Assembly: GCA_050291465.1 (NCBI GenBank)
Contig: JBNKJV010000001.1
Location: 124,001 to 188,000 of the forward strand
Direction: 5' to 3'
DNA: 64,000 nt
DNA from: CBFDBF01 sp050291465
GTDB lineage: Bacteria; Pseudomonadota; Gammaproteobacteria; Chromatiales; Chromatiaceae
Both the position numbers and the translations under genes were made by a program. Of this stretch, positions 52,667 to 62,832 are shown piece by piece (position 1 is the first letter of the stretch; the number at the start of each line of letters is the position of its first letter). The notes below the pieces were generated by a model that searched no databases, was not told where the DNA came from, and was given only the letters and a program-made list of their open reading frames with translations.

Positions 52667-53356
52667 CTAATCCCGATTGCGTAGGTATTGATCAAGTTCC
52701 TCGAGACGCCCGGGCGTTCCCACATCCCTCCAATCACCCCGATACCACTCGCCGCTGACCAGCCCGTCATCCGCGGCTTTCCGCAGCAACGGTGCCAGAG
52801 GGAATGCCCCGGGCTCACATCCGGCGAAAAGCCCCCGTCGGTAGAGGCCTATGCCGCTGAATGTAAGGCGACTGTCCCCTTCGTTAACAATCTTCCCATC
52901 CTGCAGCTGAAAATCTCCCGCGGGATTGTGCTCCGGATTCTCCACCAACACCAAGTGGGCCAGCCTTCCCGGCGGACAGGAAAGCCGGGAGAAATCGCAA
53001 TCACACCAGATATCCCCATTCACCACCAGAAACGGGGCATCGCCAAGCAACGGCAAGGCGTTAAAAATACCACCGCCGGTCTCCAGCGCCCCGGGAGGCT
53101 CGGGAGAGTAACTGATGGAGACCCCCCAATCACCACCATCCCCCAGAAAGGCCTCGATCTGCTCCCCAAGATGGGCGTGGTTCACCACCAGATCGACGAT
53201 GCCCGCCCGGGCAAGGGCTTCCACATGGTATAGGATCAGGGGCTTGCCCCCCACCTGCAGCAGCGGCTTGGGGGTACGATCCGTCAGCGGCCGCATCCTT
53301 TCACCGCGGCCGGCGGCAAGGATCATGGCGTGGGTGGGTCTGGCATGCTCGGTCAT
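52667..53356 (-). CDS. murU: N-acetylmuramate 1-phosphate uridylyltransferase MurU
   Basis: 229 aa. MILAAGRGERMRPLTDRTPKP is the nucleotidyltransferase signature, and ETGGGIFNALPLL plus the C-terminal YRGDWRDVGTPGRLEELD match MurU. It makes UDP-MurNAc from MurNAc-1-phosphate and UTP in peptidoglycan recycling. The partner kinase AmgK, normally adjacent, is not next to it: the next gene upstream is rho. GlmU-like alternatives are excluded by the short length and absence of a left-handed beta-helix. Confidence 0.9.
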   Translation of the reverse strand: MTEHARPTHAMILAAGRGERMRPLTDRTPKPLLQVGGKPLILYHVEALARAGIVDLVVNHAHLGEQIEAFLGDGGDWGVSISYSPEPPGALETGGGIFNALPLLGDAPFLVVNGDIWCDCDFSRLSCPPGRLAHLVLVENPEHNPAGDFQLQDGKIVNEGDSRLTFSGIGLYRRGLFAGCEPGAFPLAPLLRKAADDGLVSGEWYRGDWRDVGTPGRLEELDQYLRNRD

Positions 53357-53390
53357 ACTGAATAGGATACTTCAAACTCGGCGATATGAT

Positions 53391-53546
53391 TATTTGCCAC
53401 AGAGACACAGAGTTCACAGAGATGACAGAATTGCACATACACCCCCGAGTTTCGGCAACGAATCGCCAATCGTGACAACATGAATACCCGCTTCGGGTAT
53501 TCCGACTTTTATAGTCTCCGTGTTCTCTGTGGCTCCGTGGCTAATA
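53391..53546. repeat. Long imperfect inverted-repeat element (CCACAGAG family) with inner hairpin
   Basis: Left arm 53391-53423 and right arm 53514-53546 match as reverse complements in about 27 of 33 positions (core GCCAC.GAG). Inside lies a perfect 9-bp hairpin, GAATACCCG (53482-53490), loop CTT, CGGGTATTC (53494-53502). It sits between murU and rho. No ORF of interest is inside. A related pair of arms lies at 58128-58209. Confidence 0.75.
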
Positions 53547-53551
53547 AACAA

Positions 53552-53581
53552 AAAAGCCGTCCCTGACCAGGAACGGCTTTT
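53552..53581 (-). terminator. Terminator downstream of rho
   Basis: AAAAGCCGT pairs with ACGGCTTTT around CCTGACCAGG, giving a strong stem on the minus strand ending in TTTTTT, 27 nt after the rho stop. It fits a factor-independent terminator, as expected for rho itself. Confidence 0.85.
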
Positions 53582-53607
53582 CCATTAATGCCCAACAGAA
53601 TCCCGCG

Positions 53608-54864
53608 TCAACGCTTCATGGCATCGAAGAATTCGTTATTGGTCTTGGTCACCTTCAGCTTGTCCAGGAGAAACTCCATGGCCGCAAGCTCATCCATCGG
53701 GTGCAGGATCTTGCGCAGAATCCACATCTTCTGCAGATCATCGGGCTTCATCAACAGATCCTCGCGGCGGGTCCCGGAACGATTGATGTTAATCGCGGGA
53801 AAGATACGTTTTTCCGCAATCCGGCGGTCCAGATGGACCTCCATGTTACCGGTACCTTTGAACTCCTCGTAAATCACGTCGTCCATACGGGAACCGGTCT
53901 CCACCAGCGCCGTGGCGATGATGGTCAGGCTACCCCCCTCCTCCACGTTACGGGCGGCACCGAAGAAACGCTTGGGCCGCTGCAGGGCGTTGGCATCCAC
54001 ACCGCCGGTCAGCACCTTGCCCGAAGAGGGAATCACAGTGTTGTAGGCACGCGCCAGGCGAGTGATGGAGTCCAACAGAATAACCACGTCTTTCTTGTGT
54101 TCCACCAGCCGCTTGGCCTTTTCGATCACCATCTCAGCCACCTGCACATGGCGTGCCGCCGGTTCATCGAAGGTGGAAGAAATCACCTCGCCCCGCACCG
54201 AACGGGCCATTTCCGTCACCTCTTCCGGCCGCTCGTCGATAAGCAGCACGATCAAATAACACTCGGGATGATTATGGGCGATGGACTGGGCGATGTTCTG
54301 CATCAGCATGGTCTTACCCGCTTTCGGCGGGGAAACGATCAAACCGCGCTGGCCCTTGCCTATGGGCGCACAGAGCTCAATAGTCCGGGCGGTTATGTCC
54401 TCGGTACTGCCGTTGCCCATCTCCAGGTTGAACTTCTCATTGGCGAACAGCGGCGTGAAGTTTTCGAACAGGATCTTGTTCTTGGCGTTTTCCGGCTTGT
54501 CGTAATTGATCTCATCGACCTTGAGCAGAGCAAAGTAACGCTCACTGTCTTTCGGCGGCCGAATCTTCCCGGAGATGGTATCGCCCGTGCGCAGATTGAA
54601 GCGTCGTATCTGACTGGGGGATACATAGATATCATCGGGACCCGCTAGGTAGGAGCTATCGGCGGAGCGCAGAAAACCGAATCCATCTTGCAGAATTTCA
54701 AGTACGCCATCACCGTAGATATCCTCACCCTTTTTGGCGTGGGCTTTGAGGATGGCGAAAATCAGGTCCTGCTTGCGGGAACGGGCCATGCCCTCGATCT
54801 TCATGGAACTGGCGAGTTCCACCAGATCGGCGACTGGCATTTTCTTAAGTTCGGTAAGATTCAT
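53608..54864 (-). CDS. rho: Transcription termination factor Rho
   Basis: 418 aa, standard length. The start MNLTELKKMPVADLVELASS is the Rho N-domain, GFGFLRS and SQIRRFNLRTGD the RNA-binding fold, and GLIVSPPKAGKTMLMQ the Walker A motif; VILLDSITRLARAYN and IYEEFKGTGNMEVHLDR follow. The hexameric RNA translocase ends transcription. A 186-nt leader precedes it, with a 9-bp inverted repeat between trxA and rho. Confidence 0.98.
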   Translation of the reverse strand: MNLTELKKMPVADLVELASSMKIEGMARSRKQDLIFAILKAHAKKGEDIYGDGVLEILQDGFGFLRSADSSYLAGPDDIYVSPSQIRRFNLRTGDTISGKIRPPKDSERYFALLKVDEINYDKPENAKNKILFENFTPLFANEKFNLEMGNGSTEDITARTIELCAPIGKGQRGLIVSPPKAGKTMLMQNIAQSIAHNHPECYLIVLLIDERPEEVTEMARSVRGEVISSTFDEPAARHVQVAEMVIEKAKRLVEHKKDVVILLDSITRLARAYNTVIPSSGKVLTGGVDANALQRPKRFFGAARNVEEGGSLTIIATALVETGSRMDDVIYEEFKGTGNMEVHLDRRIAEKRIFPAININRSGTRREDLLMKPDDLQKMWILRKILHPMDELAAMEFLLDKLKVTKTNNEFFDAMKR

Positions 54865-54973
54865 GGTCTATGGACTTGTACTCAGGAAAGGACAAAAAGC
54901 GCAGAGAGCGCCCGGAAATACTGGGTTGAAGGAAAGTTCCGTTAGGGGAATAGCTGTTGTTTCTTTATGGAAT

Positions 54974-55025
54974 CACACTCCGAAAGGAGCGTATAGGCTA
55001 GATTGTACTACTCTTCCGGAGTGTG
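54974..55025. promoter_or_regulatory. Inverted repeat in the trxA-rho intergenic leader
   Basis: CACACTCCG (54974-54982) and CGGAGTGTG (55017-55025) are perfect 9-bp reverse complements around 34 nt. It has no T-run on the minus strand, so it is not a standard terminator. It may be a processing site, an attenuator for rho autoregulation, or a boundary for trxA. Confidence 0.4.
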
Positions 55026-55050
55026 TCCAGGGTTTTTAGTGAAATAAATC

Positions 55051-55377
55051 TCAGATATTGCTATCAATAAACGCGGTAAGCTGGGAAACGGAAACCGCAC
55101 CGACCTTGGTGGCTTCCACCTCTCCATTCTTAAACAGCATCAACGTCGGGATGCCCCGAATACCATAGCGAGGTGGCGTATTCGGATTGTCATCAATATT
55201 GAGCTTGGCTATCTTCAGCCGACCTGCATACTTACCGGCAATCTCATCCAAAACCGGCGCAATCATCTTGCACGGACCACACCATTCCGCCCAGTAATCC
55301 ACCAATACGGGGGCACTGCTCTTCAGTACCTCGGTGTCGAAAGAGTCGTCCGTCACATGAACAATTTGTTCACTCAC
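55051..55377 (-). CDS. trxA: Thioredoxin TrxA
   Basis: 108 aa. VDYWAEWCGPCKMIAPVLDE contains the WCGPC active site, with RYGIRGIPTLMLFKNGE including the cis-Pro loop. It reduces protein disulfides. The start is GTG (55377), with GGAGA six nt upstream; the N-terminus SEQIVHVTDDSF matches the family. The arrangement trxA-rho, with rhlB divergent, is conserved in gammaproteobacteria. Confidence 0.97.
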   Translation of the reverse strand: MSEQIVHVTDDSFDTEVLKSSAPVLVDYWAEWCGPCKMIAPVLDEIAGKYAGRLKIAKLNIDDNPNTPPRYGIRGIPTLMLFKNGEVEATKVGAVSVSQLTAFIDSNI

Positions 55378-55568
55378 TTAATATCTCCAAATCGTCTGGG
55401 GAATTGCGCCTAACTGTGCTGATCCGCACCGACGCTTCCAAAAAAAGGCAAAGGGCTCTTCGTTTGTTCCCACACCGCGCAGCCCCCACGCTTAAGGGTT
55501 TATTTGATCTGAATATTTTATGCTTTGCAAGTCCCAACGAAACGGAAATTCCTGTATCCTAGCGCGCC

Positions 55569-56891
55569 ATGAGTGAGAAACACCTATCAGATACCCGTTT
55601 CGATAGTTTCAACTTTACTCCCGAAATACAGCAAGGCATTGAAGATGCTGGCTTTTCCGCCTGCACACCAATTCAGGCGGAAACCCTGCCTGTAGCCCTT
55701 GCAGGACGGGATGTAGCGGGTCAGGCACAGACGGGAACCGGCAAGACCGCCGCCTTTCTGCTGGCGACATTCCAATACCTGTTGCAGCACCCTGCCGACG
55801 ATGAGCGCAGACCCACACAACCCAGGGCCGTCATGCTGGCACCCACCCGGGAACTTGCGGTACAGATCCACAAGGACGCGGAACTTCTCGGCAGGCATAC
55901 CGGTTTCAGGCTGGGCCTGGTCTTCGGCGGCACCGGATACGAGCAGCAGCGCAAGCAGTTGCAGGAGGGCGTGGATATCCTGATTGGCACACCCGGCCGC
56001 CTGATCGACTATTTCAAACAGAACATATTCGATCTCAAAGCCGTCCAGGTGGTGGTGCTGGATGAGGCCGACCGCATGTTCGACCTCGGCTTCATCAAGG
56101 ATATCCGCTATCTGCTGCGGCGCATGCCGCCGCCGGAAAAGCGTCTGGGCCTGCTTTTTTCCGCCACTCTTTCATATCGGGTTACGGAACTCGCTTATGA
56201 ACACATGAACAATCCGGAAGCGGTAAGGATCGAACCGGACAAGGTGACGGCGGACAAGGTCAAGCAGGTCTGCTATATGACCGCCAACGACGAAAAGATC
56301 CCGCTTTTGATCGGCCTGTTACGCCATATGGATCCCCGGCGCACCATCGTCTTCGTCAATACCAAGCGGGGCGCCGATCTGGTCTGGGGATTCCTTGAGG
56401 GTAACGGAATCAAGGCAGCGGTACTTTCAGGTGATGTGCCGCAGAAGAAGCGCCTGCGTTTGCTGAAGGAGTTTCAATCCGGCGAGCTTCCGGTCCTTGT
56501 CGCCACCGATGTCGCCGCCCGCGGGCTGCATATCCCGGATGTATCCCATGTTTTCAATTTCGATCTTCCGGAAGACGCGGAAGATTATGTTCACCGCATC
56601 GGCCGCACCGCGCGCGCCGGCAGCAGCGGTGATGCTGTCAGCTTCGCCTGTGAAACCTACTCGTTCTCCCTGCCGGATATCGAGGAGTTCATCGGCCACC
56701 GTCTGCCGATGGAGCCGGTAAGCACCGAGCTGCTGGCGGAAGTGGATCCGCGCAGCCGCATTCACCCCGAGCGGGGCAGCCGAAAGGACCGCAGAGGCGG
56801 CCACGGAAAACCGAAAGACGGGAAAAGGAAGGGCGATGGCGACTCGAAACCCAAGAAGCACCGGCACCGAAAGCCCCGGAAACCGGATTAG
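55569..56891 (+). CDS. rhlB: ATP-dependent RNA helicase RhlB
   Basis: 440 aa. It starts MSEKHLSDTRFDSFNFTPEI, the typical RhlB start; AQTGTGKTAAFLL, PTRELAVQIH, VLDEADRMFDLGFIKD (DEAD) and HRIGRTARAG form the helicase core, and the last ~45 residues are a Lys/Arg-rich RNA-binding tail. In E. coli it is part of the RNA degradosome with RNase E. It is divergent from trxA over a 191-nt gap, a conserved arrangement. Confidence 0.95.
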   Translation: MSEKHLSDTRFDSFNFTPEIQQGIEDAGFSACTPIQAETLPVALAGRDVAGQAQTGTGKTAAFLLATFQYLLQHPADDERRPTQPRAVMLAPTRELAVQIHKDAELLGRHTGFRLGLVFGGTGYEQQRKQLQEGVDILIGTPGRLIDYFKQNIFDLKAVQVVVLDEADRMFDLGFIKDIRYLLRRMPPPEKRLGLLFSATLSYRVTELAYEHMNNPEAVRIEPDKVTADKVKQVCYMTANDEKIPLLIGLLRHMDPRRTIVFVNTKRGADLVWGFLEGNGIKAAVLSGDVPQKKRLRLLKEFQSGELPVLVATDVAARGLHIPDVSHVFNFDLPEDAEDYVHRIGRTARAGSSGDAVSFACETYSFSLPDIEEFIGHRLPMEPVSTELLAEVDPRSRIHPERGSRKDRRGGHGKPKDGKRKGDGDSKPKKHRHRKPRKPD

Positions 56892-56954
56892 ACCCCTACC
56901 GGCGTTATCCCCTATATCTTTTGACCACGTTTCTACCCATCGTACTTCATAACC

Positions 56955-57332
56955 ATGTCGATACCTCTGGAAAATAAATGCAGCCGCTGTATCGGATCCA
57001 AGTGCTGCACCTACACGACGGAAGGATTGGGAATCACTCCCCGCTCCAAATCCGACTTCGACCACCTCCTGTGGCAGATATCTCACGCAGGTGTCGAACT
57101 CTATAAGGATGAAGACGGCTGGTTCCTACTGCTGCAGGGCAAGTGTGAACACCTGAAGGAGAACGGCGCCTGCTCCATCTACGAAACACGCCCGCAGATC
57201 TGCCGGGACTACGAAAACGACTGGTGTGAATATGACACCCCGGCGGAGAAGCATTTCGATCTCTATTTCCGCAACTATCACGAGCTGCTGAAATATTGCA
57301 AAAAGCGTTTCAAGAACTGGAATAAGAAGTAA
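56955..57332 (+). CDS. YkgJ-family cysteine cluster protein
   Basis: 125 aa. CSRCIGSKCCTY near residue 12 and KCEHLKENGACSIYETRPQICRDY form the Cys cluster (C-x2-C-x4-CC, then C-x8-C-x9-C) of the YkgJ/zinc- or iron-chelating family. It is probably a metal-binding or Fe-S protein in the cytoplasm. It starts 63 nt after rhlB on the same strand. Function is not established in the family. Confidence 0.85.
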   Translation: MSIPLENKCSRCIGSKCCTYTTEGLGITPRSKSDFDHLLWQISHAGVELYKDEDGWFLLLQGKCEHLKENGACSIYETRPQICRDYENDWCEYDTPAEKHFDLYFRNYHELLKYCKKRFKNWNKK

Positions 57333-57364
57333 GGGAAGAGCGTCAACGGCGGGCACAACCTGTC

Positions 57365-58030
57365 TTACAGGTTTTTCAGCCCCTGCAGCAGTTCGGAAAA
57401 ATCGTGTATTGCGTCGTATCCTTCAGCCTTCCGCGCACCTTCCCTGGAGTCCGGTCGCAGCACCTGCAACAACCAGCGGATACCGTAACTCCGGGCCGAA
57501 GCCAGCACCTTCGGACTATCGTCCACAAACAGGGTCCGCGTCTTTTCAAACGGCTCCGCCTGATACAGCCGATCCCAGAACCGGGGATCCTCCTTGGGCA
57601 GTCCGAAATCGTGGGAGCAGACCACACCATCCAGATGCCCGCCGAGCCGGGTGCGGTCCAGCTTCAGAGCCAGGGATTTCTGATGCGCATTGGTCACCAG
57701 CACCGTACGTTTACCCCGGGTTCGCATCCCGTCCAGAAAATCGACCACATGAGGGTGGACGGCAATAAGATGATCCACCTCCTCCTTCAGCAGGGCTATA
57801 TCCAGCCCCAGCTCCCTGCTCCAGTGATCGATGCAGTACCACTCCAGGGTGCCTTCCAGATCCTTGTAGCGGGACAACAGCTCCCCCCGGGCCTGCTCCA
57901 GCGCGATCCCCCTGGCCTCCGCGTAGCGGCGGGGAACATGTTCCAGCCAGAAATGGTTGTCGAAATGGAGATCCAGCAGGGTTCCGTCCATATCCAGAAA
58001 AACGGTGTCGATTTGGCTCCACTCGATCAT
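57365..58030 (-). CDS. yrfG: HAD-family hydrolase, YrfG-type GMP/IMP nucleotidase
   Basis: 221 aa from the ATG at 58030 (MIEWSQIDTVFLDMDGTLL); a longer reading to 58144 has an unrelated N-terminus. DMDGTLLDLHFDN is HAD motif I, VLVTNAHQKSLALK motif II, and DFGLPKEDPRFWDRL plus LFVDDSPKVLASA motifs III and IV. Homology and proximity to nudE fit YrfG, a 5'-nucleotidase. It is convergent with the YkgJ-type gene, 32 nt apart. Confidence 0.85.
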   Translation of the reverse strand: MIEWSQIDTVFLDMDGTLLDLHFDNHFWLEHVPRRYAEARGIALEQARGELLSRYKDLEGTLEWYCIDHWSRELGLDIALLKEEVDHLIAVHPHVVDFLDGMRTRGKRTVLVTNAHQKSLALKLDRTRLGGHLDGVVCSHDFGLPKEDPRFWDRLYQAEPFEKTRTLFVDDSPKVLASARSYGIRWLLQVLRPDSREGARKAEGYDAIHDFSELLQGLKNL

Positions 58031-58346
58031 GAGCAACAAAGTACTGCCTCTCATACAACAAAACAAGGGAAGCCGCGGGAAGACGAACACAGTCCGGCTT
58101 ATTGGCTTCGTTTGGCTGAAAGCTATCTTAGCCACAGAGAGCACAGGGATTCACGGGGGACTTCATGCCGGAATATATATCTCCGTGTCCTCAGTGCCCT
58201 CCGTGGTAATTAATTACTCAGCTTCCAGCATAGAGCTACGATCATTGCTGCCTTCCACGCCTTAACGGCAATAATCCCGGTAAAGAACCCGACGGGAATT
58301 CCGGTTACACTATGCAGATCTGTTTGCAACCCACCCCGGAAGTCGC
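58031..58346. other. 316-nt intergenic region between yrfG and nudE
   Basis: A non-coding region between divergent genes. Besides the CCACAGAG-type inverted repeat at 58128-58209, I see no ORF with support and no clear promoter. The flanks should contain start sites for both yrfG and nudE. Confidence 0.5.
58128..58209. repeat. CCACAGAG-type inverted repeat, second copy
   Basis: The left arm, with TTAGCCACAGAGAGCACAGG (58128-58159), and the right arm, with CTCCGTG and CCCTCCGTGGTAA (58180-58209), are imperfect reverse complements. Sequence and layout match the element at 53391-53546 but with a shorter spacer. Confidence 0.7.
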
Positions 58347-58892
58347 ATGCCGAAAAAACCCACCGTCCGCAACCGCCGGCAGCTTATTCATACCGGCGTC
58401 TTCCGGGTGGAAGAGATGGAGCTGGAATTCGCCAACGGCCAGCAGCGCACCTATCAGCGCATCGTCGGCTCACCGCAGGGCGCGGTACTGGCTGTGCCGC
58501 TGCTGGATCCGGAGACGGTTCTCCTGATCCGGGAGTACGCCGCGGGCATGGACCGATATGAGCTGGCGTTCCCGAAGGGGCATATCGAACAGGGGGAAGA
58601 TCCCCTTCTCGCCGCCAACCGGGAAATACAGGAAGAGGTGGGGTACGCCGCCAACCGGCTGGAGCAGATCGCTTCATTCACCATCGCTCCCGGCTATTTG
58701 GGTCACACCACCCACATTGTACTGGCCAGCGACCTCTATCCGAAGCGGCTCGAGGGGGATGAACCGGAACCTATCGAAGTGGTGCCATGGAAGATCTCGG
58801 CCCTGGAGGAACTGATGGGGTGCAAGGACTTTACCGAGGCACGTTCCATCGCCGCGTTCTATATGGTGCGCGACCTTATGCTTAACAACTGA
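58347..58892 (+). CDS. nudE: ADP compounds hydrolase NudE
   Basis: 181 aa. The Nudix box GHIEQGEDPLLAANREIQEE, with REIQEEVG, spans about residues 75-97. Its product class hydrolyses ADP-ribose, NADH and diadenosine compounds. It starts 16 nt before cysQ, a common pair in gammaproteobacteria. A yrfG-type gene lies just upstream on the other strand. Confidence 0.92.
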   Translation: MPKKPTVRNRRQLIHTGVFRVEEMELEFANGQQRTYQRIVGSPQGAVLAVPLLDPETVLLIREYAAGMDRYELAFPKGHIEQGEDPLLAANREIQEEVGYAANRLEQIASFTIAPGYLGHTTHIVLASDLYPKRLEGDEPEPIEVVPWKISALEELMGCKDFTEARSIAAFYMVRDLMLNN

Positions 58893-58907
58893 AGAGCTTT
58901 ATCACAC

Positions 58908-59720
<813 letters not shown>

Positions 59721-59764
59721 CTGCGCAGCGTGACGATGCCACGCACTTCTGTAGAAGCGTGCTG

Positions 59765-61531
59765 CTACGCCTCCCCTTCGGAGGACTGCTCCACGGCCTG
59801 GAACTGACTCTGATACAGGAAGGCGTACTCGCCGTCGCTCGCCAGCAGCTGTTCATGGGTCCCGCTCTCCACCATAGAACCGTCTTTCATCACCACAATC
59901 CGGTCGGCATGCTCGACGGTGGATAAGCGGTGCGCGATCACCAGGGTCGTCCTCCCCCGGGTCAGCTCCTTCAAGGCCTCCTGAATATACCGCTCCGACT
60001 CGTTGTCCAGGGCCGATGTGGCCTCGTCCAGAATCAGGATCGGGGCGTCCTTCATGAAGGCCCGGGCGATGGCCAGTCGCTGCCGCTGACCACCGGACAA
60101 CATCACCCCGTTCTCGCCGATCAACGTCTGCAGACCCTCCGGAAGCTCCCGGACAAACTCCATGGCATAGGCCGCCTCGGCGGCCTTCACAATCGCCTCT
60201 TCGTCCGGGTCTTCCCGGCCATAGGCGATGTTGCTGGCGACCGTATCGTTGAACAGGGCCACGTTCTGGCTGACCAGGGCGATCTGCCGCCGCAGACTCT
60301 GCAGACTGTACTCCCGGATGGGAACCCCATCGATCAGGACCTCACCCGAGGTGTGGTCGTAGAACCGCAGCAGCAGATTGGTGATGGTGGTCTTGCCGCT
60401 GCCGGAACGGCCCACCAGGGCGACCATCTCTCCGGGCCGCACCGCGAGATCCACTGCGTTCAGGACCTCTTTCCCGGAACCGGGGTAATGAAAACCCACA
60501 CCCCTGAATTCCACGCGCCCTTCCACCCGCTCGACCTCATGCTCTCCCAGATCCTCCTCCTGGGTTTCATCCAACTGCTGGAAGATGGTCTCACAGGCGG
60601 CTATCCCCTTCTGGATATTGCCGTAGACCTCGCTTAACTGGCGAATCGGCTTGGGCAGCAGTCCGGCGGCCACGACATACGAGACCAGCGCCGCGGTGCT
60701 GGTGGTCTCACGCATATAAAGAACCAGAAACATGACCACCGCCATGGCCACAACCACGAGAAACTGCAGTACCGGGGTATTGATGGAGCTCACCTTTACC
60801 ATCTTCATGGCCTTCTTGAGATTACGCAGACTGGCGGCAAAGAATCTCCGCTTCTCGTACTCCTCCCCGCCGTAACTGCGTACCACCTGAAAACCGTGAA
60901 TGGTCTCGGAAGTGACATGGGTGACCTGACCCATGGCATCCTGAATCTTATGGCTCAACCCGCGCAGCCGTTTCCCCACCACGGAAATGATCGCGGCGAT
61001 CACCGGCGCCACCGCCAGGAATACCAGGGTAAGTTTCCAATTGGTCCAGAACAGATAGAGCAACAGAAAAATGACCGTAAGACCTTCCCGGATCACCACT
61101 TTGATGGCGTCCGTAGCCGCGCCGGTAACCAGGGTCACGTTATAGGTGATCTTTGATATCAGATAACCGGAGTTATGGTGGTCGATATAACGGTTGGGCA
61201 GCACCAGCAGTTTATTGAACAGGTCCACACGCAGGTCATGCACGACGTTGTTCGCGACCTTAGCGATATTGTAATTTCCCAGATAGGAACCAAGTCCCCG
61301 AAACAGGGCGATAATCAACCCCCCTATCGGCACCAGGTAAATAAGATTTTCGGAACCGCCCTCAAGCCCCTCGATGAAATACTCCATCAGTTTCGCAAAA
61401 GCCGGCTGGGAAATCGCGAATACGGCGTAGCCCGCTATACTGAGGGCGAAAATCCCGGCATAGGGACGCACATACGACAAAAGTCGCAGGTAGATCTGAA
61501 CACCGCTTTCCTGTCCCGCTTTTCCGTCCAT
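59765..61531 (-). CDS. msbA: Lipid A export ATP-binding/permease MsbA
   Basis: 588 aa from ATG at 61531 (a GTG at 61549 is the alternative; the ATG has AGGCAGG upstream). An N-terminal six-helix permease domain (about 20-330) precedes an ABC domain with ALVGRSGSGKTTITNLLLRFY (Walker A), LSGGQRQRLAIARAF (signature) and ILILDEATSALD (Walker B). It flips lipid A-core across the inner membrane. As expected for a gammaproteobacterium, it lies near LPS genes, though here at some distance from the core operon. Confidence 0.94.
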   Translation of the reverse strand: MDGKAGQESGVQIYLRLLSYVRPYAGIFALSIAGYAVFAISQPAFAKLMEYFIEGLEGGSENLIYLVPIGGLIIALFRGLGSYLGNYNIAKVANNVVHDLRVDLFNKLLVLPNRYIDHHNSGYLISKITYNVTLVTGAATDAIKVVIREGLTVIFLLLYLFWTNWKLTLVFLAVAPVIAAIISVVGKRLRGLSHKIQDAMGQVTHVTSETIHGFQVVRSYGGEEYEKRRFFAASLRNLKKAMKMVKVSSINTPVLQFLVVVAMAVVMFLVLYMRETTSTAALVSYVVAAGLLPKPIRQLSEVYGNIQKGIAACETIFQQLDETQEEDLGEHEVERVEGRVEFRGVGFHYPGSGKEVLNAVDLAVRPGEMVALVGRSGSGKTTITNLLLRFYDHTSGEVLIDGVPIREYSLQSLRRQIALVSQNVALFNDTVASNIAYGREDPDEEAIVKAAEAAYAMEFVRELPEGLQTLIGENGVMLSGGQRQRLAIARAFMKDAPILILDEATSALDNESERYIQEALKELTRGRTTLVIAHRLSTVEHADRIVVMKDGSMVESGTHEQLLASDGEYAFLYQSQFQAVEQSSEGEA

Positions 61532-61667
61532 TCTTGAAACCTGCCTCACTCCGAGTGGCTAAAATGGCTGTCGCCGCTCCGGACATTATATCCATGTCCA
61601 AGATTTTTATCCTTTTCTGTCCTATAGTTGGTTCTTAAAGCTCACCGGGACTGTCAACTATTCCGCC

Positions 61668-62783
61668 ATGGCCAGACTCCGTTCCCTCAAACCGGAACTA
61701 GATGTCACTTCGGAAAACCGGCTCCTGCGCCAGCGCCTGCACTCCCTCAGTAACGAGGCCGTCTACAACGAGGAGGTTTTAAGACGCTTCCATGAACGGG
61801 AGTTGTCCCTGCTGCGTGCGGAGACACTCCCGGAACTGCTGGCCTCCCTCACGGAGGGCATGCGTAAGTCCTTCGGACTCCCGGCATTCAGTCTCCTGCT
61901 CATCGACCCGGACCATGAACTGCGTCACCTGCTGCTGCACAGCAGCAAGGGGCCTGACCAGTTTCCCGCGGTGCGCTTTCTGGACCGGGCCGACGAACTG
62001 CCTCTGACCATAAAAAAGCTCACCCGTCCCTGGCTGGGACCGTTCCATTCCGAACACCGGCCGCTGTTTCCCGAGAATGAACCGCTGAGCAGCGTGGCGC
62101 TCCTTCCCCTGATCCGGCGCGGCACGCTGGTGGGATGTCTTAATCTGGGCAGCAATGATCTGAAGCGGTTCACCCGCCACCACGCCAGCGACTTCCTGCA
62201 TCACCTGGCCTCCATCGCCGCCGTCTGCCTGGAGAGCACCGCCAACCGTGAACACCTGGTTGTCAGCGGGCTGACCGATGCCCTCACCGGTCTTCATAAC
62301 CGCCGTTATCTTGAGCGCCGGTTACAGGAAGAGGTGGCTCGCGCCCGGCGTTACAGGCATCCCTTGAGCTGCCTGTTCATCGACGCCGACCACTTCAAGC
62401 GGGTCAACGACAATTACGGTCACGGCACCGGAGATGAGGTTCTCAGGGAGATCTCCCTGCGGGTGCGGGAGTGTCTGCGGGCATCGGACATGGCCACCCG
62501 TTTCGGAGGCGAGGAGTTCACCCTGCTGCTGCCTCAGACCGACGCGGAAGAGGCCATCAACCTCGCGGAACGCATCCGGCTAAAGATCTTCAGCAATCCT
62601 GTCGTCACCAGATCCGGCACCGAACTCAAGGTCACCGTCTCCATCGGAGTCAGCCAGCTGACGGCGACGAATGGAGATGACTTTGATGCGGCGGGAGAAC
62701 GTCTTATTAAAGAAGCGGACCGGGCCCTTTATCAGGCAAAAGAGGAAGGCCGTAACCGGGTAAGACTCTTCGGTTCAGACTGA
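61668..62783 (+). CDS. GAF/DUF484-GGDEF diguanylate cyclase
   Basis: 371 aa. A GAF-like domain (about residues 40-200, related to DUF484) is followed by a GGDEF domain with DALTGLHNRRYLERRL, LFIDADHFKRVNDNYGHG and the active-site RFGGEEF. It should make cyclic di-GMP in response to a signal bound by the GAF domain; the ligand is unknown. It reads divergently from msbA and shares a 136-nt promoter region with it. Confidence 0.88.
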   Translation: MARLRSLKPELDVTSENRLLRQRLHSLSNEAVYNEEVLRRFHERELSLLRAETLPELLASLTEGMRKSFGLPAFSLLLIDPDHELRHLLLHSSKGPDQFPAVRFLDRADELPLTIKKLTRPWLGPFHSEHRPLFPENEPLSSVALLPLIRRGTLVGCLNLGSNDLKRFTRHHASDFLHHLASIAAVCLESTANREHLVVSGLTDALTGLHNRRYLERRLQEEVARARRYRHPLSCLFIDADHFKRVNDNYGHGTGDEVLREISLRVRECLRASDMATRFGGEEFTLLLPQTDAEEAINLAERIRLKIFSNPVVTRSGTELKVTVSIGVSQLTATNGDDFDAAGERLIKEADRALYQAKEEGRNRVRLFGSD

Positions 62784-62832
62784 TGTCCCCACGGTGCACA
62801 TTCCGCACACTCCGGCCGTCACCCCGAAGGAC

